Assembly (NCBI RefSeq): GCF_041361345.1
Contig: NZ_JBGKAD010000001.1
Location: 2,356,001 to 2,420,000, forward strand
Direction of reading: 5' to 3'
DNA length: 64,000 nt
DNA from: Halobaculum sp. MBLA0147
GTDB taxonomy: Archaea; Halobacteriota; Halobacteria; Halobacteriales; Haloferacaceae
The notes beneath the pieces are model-generated. The model did no database searches. It saw only the letters and a list, made by a program, of their open reading frames with translations, and was not told where the DNA came from. A program made the position numbers and the translations under genes. Shown one piece after another: positions 60,316 to 64,000 of this stretch. Each line of letters starts with the position of its first letter. The first letter of the stretch is position 1.

Positions 60316-62397
60316 TCAGATGCCCAGTTCGTCGTCGACGGGCACGGCGGCTTCGTCCTCCTCCGGCGGCACGCCCTCGTCGGGCTCCAACTCGAACTCC
60401 TGTCGTAGCTCCCGAATTCGGTCGCGGATGTCCGCCGCCAGCTCGAACTCCAGGTTGCTCGCGGCCTCCTCCATCTTCTCCTCCAACGCCTGGATGCGCG
60501 CCTGTGCCTCCTCGACACCCGCCACGTCCGCCGTGGCGGTGTCGCTGGTGTCCGTCTCCGCACCCGGGAGGTTCGTCTCGCCGATCTCCTTCTCGATCGT
60601 CTGTGGCTCGAAGCCGTGCTCCTCGTTGTACGACTGCTGGATCTCGCGACGGCGCCGGGTCTCGTCGATGGCCGACGCCATCGCGTCCGTCGTCTCGTCG
60701 GCGTACAACACCACCTCCCCCTCGACGTTGCGGGCCGCCCGCCCCATCGTCTGGACCAGCGTCGTCTCCGAGCGCAGGAATCCCTCCTGGTCGGCGTCCA
60801 AGATCGCCACCAGACTCACCTCCGGGATGTCCAACCCCTCGCGCAGCAGGTTGATGCCGATCAACACGTCGATCTCGCCGAGTCGCAGCGACCGGATCAA
60901 CTCGTGGCGCTGGAGGGTGTCCGTCTCGTCGTGCATGTACGCGACGCTGTACCCCGCCTCCTCGACGTACTCCGTGAGGTCCTCCGCCATCCGCTTGGTG
61001 AGTGTCGTCACCAGCACCCGCTCGTCGCGACCGACACGCTCGTCGATCCGGTCCAACAGGTCGTCCACCTGTCCCTCCGCGGGACTCACCTCGACTGCCG
61101 GGTCCACGAGGTGCGTCGGACGGACGATCTGCTCGACGATCTGTGCCGACGACTCCCGCTCGTACTCGCCCGGCGTCGCGGAGACGTACAGCGTCTGGCC
61201 GGTCTTCTCCTCGAACTCCTCGAACGTCAGCGGGCGGTTGTCGTACGCCGTCGGCAGTCGGAACCCGTTGTTCACCAGCGAGTCCTTCCGCGACTTGTCC
61301 CCCTCGAACTGCCCCTTGATCTGGGGGATCGTCTGGTGGGACTCGTCGATCACGGTCAGGAAGTCGTCCGGGAAGTAGTCCAACAGCGTGTACGGCGGGT
61401 CGCCCGACTCCCGGTCCGAGAGGTGTACCGAGTAGTTCTCGATCCCCGAACAGTAGCCCGTCTCCTCCATCATCTCGACGTCGAAGGTGGTCCGCTCCTC
61501 GATCCGTTGGGCGGCGACGAGGTCACCCTGGCGCTCGAAGTAGTTCACACGCCGCTGCATCAGCTCCTCGATCTCCTCGATGGCCCTCTCCATCTTCGCA
61601 CCCGGGATCGAGTAGTGTTCCGCCGGGTGGACCATCACCGTCGGCTCGCGGCTCTGGACGCTCCCGTCGACCGGGTCGATCTTCGTCATCCGGTCGATCT
61701 CGTCGCCCCAGAACTCCACGCGGACGGCGTACCGACCGTACATCGGGAACACCTCCACGGTGTCGCCCCGCACCCGGAACGTCCCCTGCTGGAAGTCCAC
61801 GTCGTTGCGCTCGTAGTTCAGGTCGACCAACTCCGACAGGAGGTCGTCGCGGCCGATCTCTTGGCCCACGTCCAGTTCCAGTGCCATCTCGCGGTAGTTC
61901 CCGGGGTCACCGAGTCCGTAGATGGCCGAGACGCTGGCGACGACGATCACGTCGTCGCGGGTCAACAGCGACCGGGTCGCGGAGTGGCGCAGCCGGTCGA
62001 TCTCGTCGTTGATCGACATCTCCTTGTCGATGTACGTGTCCGTCTGTTCGACGTACGCCTCCGGCTGGTAGTAGTCGTAGTAGGAGACGAAGTACTCGAC
62101 GGCGTTGTCCGGGAACAGTTCCCGGAACTCCTCGTACAACTGCGCGGCGAGCGTCTTGTTGTGGGCGATCACCAGCGTCGGTTTCTGGATCTCCTCGACG
62201 ACCCACGAGACGGTGTTCGTCTTCCCGGAGCCGGTGACTCCCAACAGTGTCTGTTCGTCCATCCCCTGCCGGAAGCCGTCGGCCAACTGGGCGATCGCGT
62301 CCGGCTGGTCGCCGGCCGGCTCGAACGGCGCGTCCACGCGGAAGTCGCGGTCCACCTCCGGTCGGTCCGGTGCGAGTGGCCCCTCGGCGTCACTCAT
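60316..62397 (-). CDS. uvrB: UvrABC excinuclease subunit B
   Basis: 693 residues. Damage-verifying helicase of nucleotide excision repair. Intact: Walker A GVTGSGKT (near 53), beta-hairpin [21 protein letters not shown] (near 100; core shown within limits: [19 protein letters not shown]), DESH in [12 protein letters not shown], helicase motifs V-VI ([26 protein letters not shown]), and the C-terminal UVR domain ([25 protein letters not shown]; core [19 protein letters not shown]) that binds UvrC. Bacterial-type UvrABC is standard in haloarchaea. uvrA and uvrC are not in this window. Confidence 0.96.
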   Translation of the reverse strand: MSDAEGPLAPDRPEVDRDFRVDAPFEPAGDQPDAIAQLADGFRQGMDEQTLLGVTGSGKTNTVSWVVEEIQKPTLVIAHNKTLAAQLYEEFRELFPDNAVEYFVSYYDYYQPEAYVEQTDTYIDKEMSINDEIDRLRHSATRSLLTRDDVIVVASVSAIYGLGDPGNYREMALELDVGQEIGRDDLLSELVDLNYERNDVDFQQGTFRVRGDTVEVFPMYGRYAVRVEFWGDEIDRMTKIDPVDGSVQSREPTVMVHPAEHYSIPGAKMERAIEEIEELMQRRVNYFERQGDLVAAQRIEERTTFDVEMMEETGYCSGIENYSVHLSDRESGDPPYTLLDYFPDDFLTVIDESHQTIPQIKGQFEGDKSRKDSLVNNGFRLPTAYDNRPLTFEEFEEKTGQTLYVSATPGEYERESSAQIVEQIVRPTHLVDPAVEVSPAEGQVDDLLDRIDERVGRDERVLVTTLTKRMAEDLTEYVEEAGYSVAYMHDETDTLQRHELIRSLRLGEIDVLIGINLLREGLDIPEVSLVAILDADQEGFLRSETTLVQTMGRAARNVEGEVVLYADETTDAMASAIDETRRRREIQQSYNEEHGFEPQTIEKEIGETNLPGAETDTSDTATADVAGVEEAQARIQALEEKMEEAASNLEFELAADIRDRIRELRQEFELEPDEGVPPEEDEAAVPVDDELGI

Positions 62398-62461
62398 CGA
62401 CACGTCGTACGAGCGCGAACGGCTTAGGGCTTCGTTCGGGAGAAACTCCGACTTGTCCGAC

Positions 62462-63121
62462 TCACGGCGAGCGGTCGGCGAGTCGGTCCTCCAGCCGGGA
62501 CAACACCTCCCAGACGACGCGAGTCGGCGTCGTCGTGTCGAACTCGTACGGCTCGTAGTCGTACGATCCGTCGTCGGGTCGCTCTTGGTAGTGCCCCCAC
62601 CCGTCGACGTGTGGGTTGGGGGCGTGGTGCCACCCGAGATCGCCACTCGGGTCGCTGTAGTGGAAGGAGAACTCCGGCGGGTCGGCCGCCGTGTCGCCGG
62701 CGTACCACCGCACGGTCAGTGTGGCGTCGTCCACTCCCGCCGGGAGTCGCTCGCGCGCGAGTTCGGCGACCACCTCCGTGTACGGTTCCGCTGGGAACCC
62801 ACGTGCCGACTCGACCAGCGGGTGCCGTTCGAGTTCCCGCCTGATCCCGCGCAGCGCACGGTGTGACGCCGCACCCGCGTCGCGGCCGTCGGCCACGGGG
62901 AACCGCTCGTCGCCTCGTTCGGTGTCCACGTCGTGGACGCCGTTCGATCTGCCCGACACGCCGGCGCCGTTCGACCCGTCCGACGCGTCGTGGGTGCCGT
63001 CCGGTCTGTCCGACGCGTCGTGGACGTCCTCCGATTCGTCCGACGCGTCGTGGGTCTCGTCTGGCCCGTCCGACCCCTCGTCGTCACTCCCGGCCCCGGG
63101 GGCGCCTGCGTCGCCGACCAT
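62462..63121 (-). CDS. TumE-like toxin-family protein with acidic N-terminus
   Basis: 219 residues. The C-terminal ~110 residues ([20 protein letters not shown], then [21 protein letters not shown] and [13 protein letters not shown]) match the TumE toxin family, where a short strand with FRYDNAPHH-like residues precedes a His-rich turn. The first ~90 residues hold a Asp/Ser/His repeat (THDASD/VHDASD). The HTH gene directly upstream (2-nt gap) is the likely antitoxin. Target and mechanism are not known from sequence. Confidence 0.68.
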   Translation of the reverse strand: MVGDAGAPGAGSDDEGSDGPDETHDASDESEDVHDASDRPDGTHDASDGSNGAGVSGRSNGVHDVDTERGDERFPVADGRDAGAASHRALRGIRRELERHPLVESARGFPAEPYTEVVAELARERLPAGVDDATLTVRWYAGDTAADPPEFSFHYSDPSGDLGWHHAPNPHVDGWGHYQERPDDGSYDYEPYEFDTTTPTRVVWEVLSRLEDRLADRSP

Positions 63122-63123
63122 CG

Positions 63124-63645
63124 TCACGCCGGTGTGGGAGTGTCCCGGGTGTAGCTGTCGTAGTTCCCGACGGCGTCCTCGACGAGCGACAGCCGGTGCG
63201 CGAGGAGTTCCCACTCTGCGGCGACCTCCCGGATCTCGCGCGTCGTCGCGGCGTCGTCGGCAGTCGCCGCCCGCTCGCGGAGTTCGGTCGGCGTCGTGGC
63301 GTCGTGCGTCTCCCGCCACGTCTCGATCTGCTCACGGAGTTGTGCCGCCAACGCCACCAGTCCGTCGTGGTCGTGTGCGTCGAGTAGCTCTCGGAGACTC
63401 TGGACGCGCGTGTGCAGCGGATCCGGCCCGTACACGGTCGTCCCACCGCGCTCGTCGGCCAAGACCACGTTCATCTCGACGAGTCTCTCCAGGTGGTCCC
63501 GGGCGGTGTTCTCCGCGACGTGAGCCTCGTCGGCGACGGTCGCCGCGGACGCCGGTTCGTCGCGGCTCGTCGCCACCGACTGCACCCTGTCGAACGCCGT
63601 CGTCTCCGCGATCCACGCGTCCACACCGGTGTCGTCTGTCGTCAC
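63124..63645 (-). CDS. HTH regulator paired with the TumE-like protein (antitoxin-like)
   Basis: 173 residues. HTH with SRDEPASAATVADEAHVAENTARDHLERLVEMNVVLADE (core: ATVADEAHVAENTARDHLER, residues ~28-60) followed by a helical region (RVQSLRELLDAHDHDGLVAL, REIREVAAEWELLAHRLSLVE). Haloarchaeal HTH proteins of this length commonly precede TumE-like genes. Start at GTG 63645 is chosen since the upstream frame extension is not conserved and an AT-rich patch (CAATAAATCTAC, 63670-63681) offers the promoter. Confidence 0.78.
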   Translation of the reverse strand: MTTDDTGVDAWIAETTAFDRVQSVATSRDEPASAATVADEAHVAENTARDHLERLVEMNVVLADERGGTTVYGPDPLHTRVQSLRELLDAHDHDGLVALAAQLREQIETWRETHDATTPTELRERAATADDAATTREIREVAAEWELLAHRLSLVEDAVGNYDSYTRDTPTPA

Positions 63646-63792
63646 ACTCCCACCGAGTGGACGAGGCGCAATAAATCTACTCTCGACACGAATAGCTGTG
63701 GTCTGGCTCCGACACTCGCCGTCGCAGTCGGCCGTCGCTTCCGCGACGACGCGGTCCGACGGCGTTTTGCACGCCCCAGTCCTCCCGAGAGT

Positions 63793-64000
63793 GTGACCAG
63801 ACGCGTCCCCGAGTTCGCCCTGCTGACGGGTGTGTTCCTCGCCGTCTCGCTGGGTGGGTTCGCGCTGTGGGCCACGCGGGACCTCCACCAGTCCGTGCTG
63901 GTCGGCGCGGTCGTCGGCTATCCGTTCGCAGCCTACGCCGTCCGGATGGACGACGACCCGACGAGTGTGCTCCGCCCGCGGCCGATCGCGGTCGGCGCGC
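63793..64000 (+). CDS. Membrane protein, C-terminus outside window
   Basis: The first ~69 residues from GTG 63793 are visible: a basic start (TRRVPEFALL), one helix (LTGVFLAVSLGGFALWATRD) and a second (SVLVGAVVGYPFAAYAVRMD). Likely a small integral membrane protein of unknown function. The gene continues past 64000. Confidence 0.6.
   Translation, partial: MTRRVPEFALLTGVFLAVSLGGFALWATRDLHQSVLVGAVVGYPFAAYAVRMDDDPTSVLRPRPIAVGA

Noticed and set aside
1..64000. Insertion sequences, transposases, integrases or a complete provirus
   Set aside because: No frame shows DDE/HUH/tyrosine recombinase motifs or capsid/terminase genes; only indirect signs (tRNA-end array, low-GC pair) were found.

Overview
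The window is a piece of a haloarchaeal (class Halobacteria) chromosome. The evidence is very high G+C with strong G/C bias at third codon positions, acidic proteins, TTTA-type archaeal box A promoters just upstream of start codons, and archaeal marker genes: an intron-bearing tRNA with CAU anticodon, prefoldin beta, an archaeal CCA-adding enzyme, cdrL-cdrS-ftsZ2, an archaeal PIN-ATPase-KH protein, a siroheme-type tetrapyrrole gene set, a carotenoid desaturase and the Fpo/Nuo-like respiratory complex. I cannot name the genus. No rRNA, CRISPR array, insertion sequence or complete provirus was found. About 58 protein genes and 2 tRNA genes are supported.

Layout. 1-3.6 kb (minus): a methyltransferase cut by the window edge, the HTH-ThiN regulator thiR, dCTP deaminase, and the CCA-adding enzyme. 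3.8-5.7 kb: tRNA-Asn, then a tRNA with CAU anticodon (probably elongator Met) and a 29-nt intron, followed by a 97-bp tandem array carrying extra copies of that tRNA's 3' end, and an HTH + PIN (toxin-antitoxin-like) pair. 5.9-15.3 kb (plus): a metal-homeostasis block made of a GDT1/UPF0016 cation exporter, an RGP-type glycosyltransferase, an iron(III) ABC transporter (binding lipoprotein, permease, ATPase) and a large GT-C membrane glycosyltransferase. Three palindromes resembling DtxR/IdeR-family operators precede the first three of these genes. 15.4-21.4 kb: a conserved haloarchaeal protein, AbrB-PhoU, NAD kinase, a zinc-ribbon protein, prefoldin beta with its DUF3194 partner, and a membrane histidine kinase. 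21.5-26 kb (plus): hemC, uroporphyrinogen-III methyltransferase, hemD and, after a gap, hemL.

26-36 kb: a MATE exporter, a zinc-type dehydrogenase, a lower-GC two-gene island whose second product is a PIN-like protein lacking the first catalytic Asp, a radical SAM/SPASM enzyme with a PaaB-like partner, a phytoene-desaturase-type carotenoid enzyme and an MscS channel with a nine-residue tandem repeat. 36-43 kb: three small regulators, a ParA-like ATPase translationally coupled to a CheW protein with a 340-residue acidic repeat-bearing tail, and two Tat-exported proteins. 43-49.6 kb: a CPA1 antiporter-TrkA fusion, PIN-ATPase-KH, a DUF1028 protein, a MazG-like protein, and the tRNA thiolase NcsA. 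49.8-52.3 kb (minus): the cell-division operon cdrL-cdrS-ftsZ2 with a repeated GTCTTAC motif around the cdrS promoter. 52.5-59.8 kb: a zinc ribbon protein, a MoaB with a His-rich tail, then nuoJ1-J2-K-L-M-N without the nuoABCDHI genes. 60.3-64 kb: uvrB, a TumE-like toxin with its HTH partner, and a truncated membrane protein.

The most promising undescribed systems are: (1) the ParA + disordered-tail CheW pair, which resembles by architecture the bacterial ParC/ParP machinery that places chemotaxis arrays; (2) the 97-bp array of tRNA 3' ends beside an HTH/PIN pair; (3) the low-GC gene pair with a degenerate PIN protein; and (4) a repeated two-hairpin element with compensatory stem changes at two convergent gene ends, each time beside tandem repeats.
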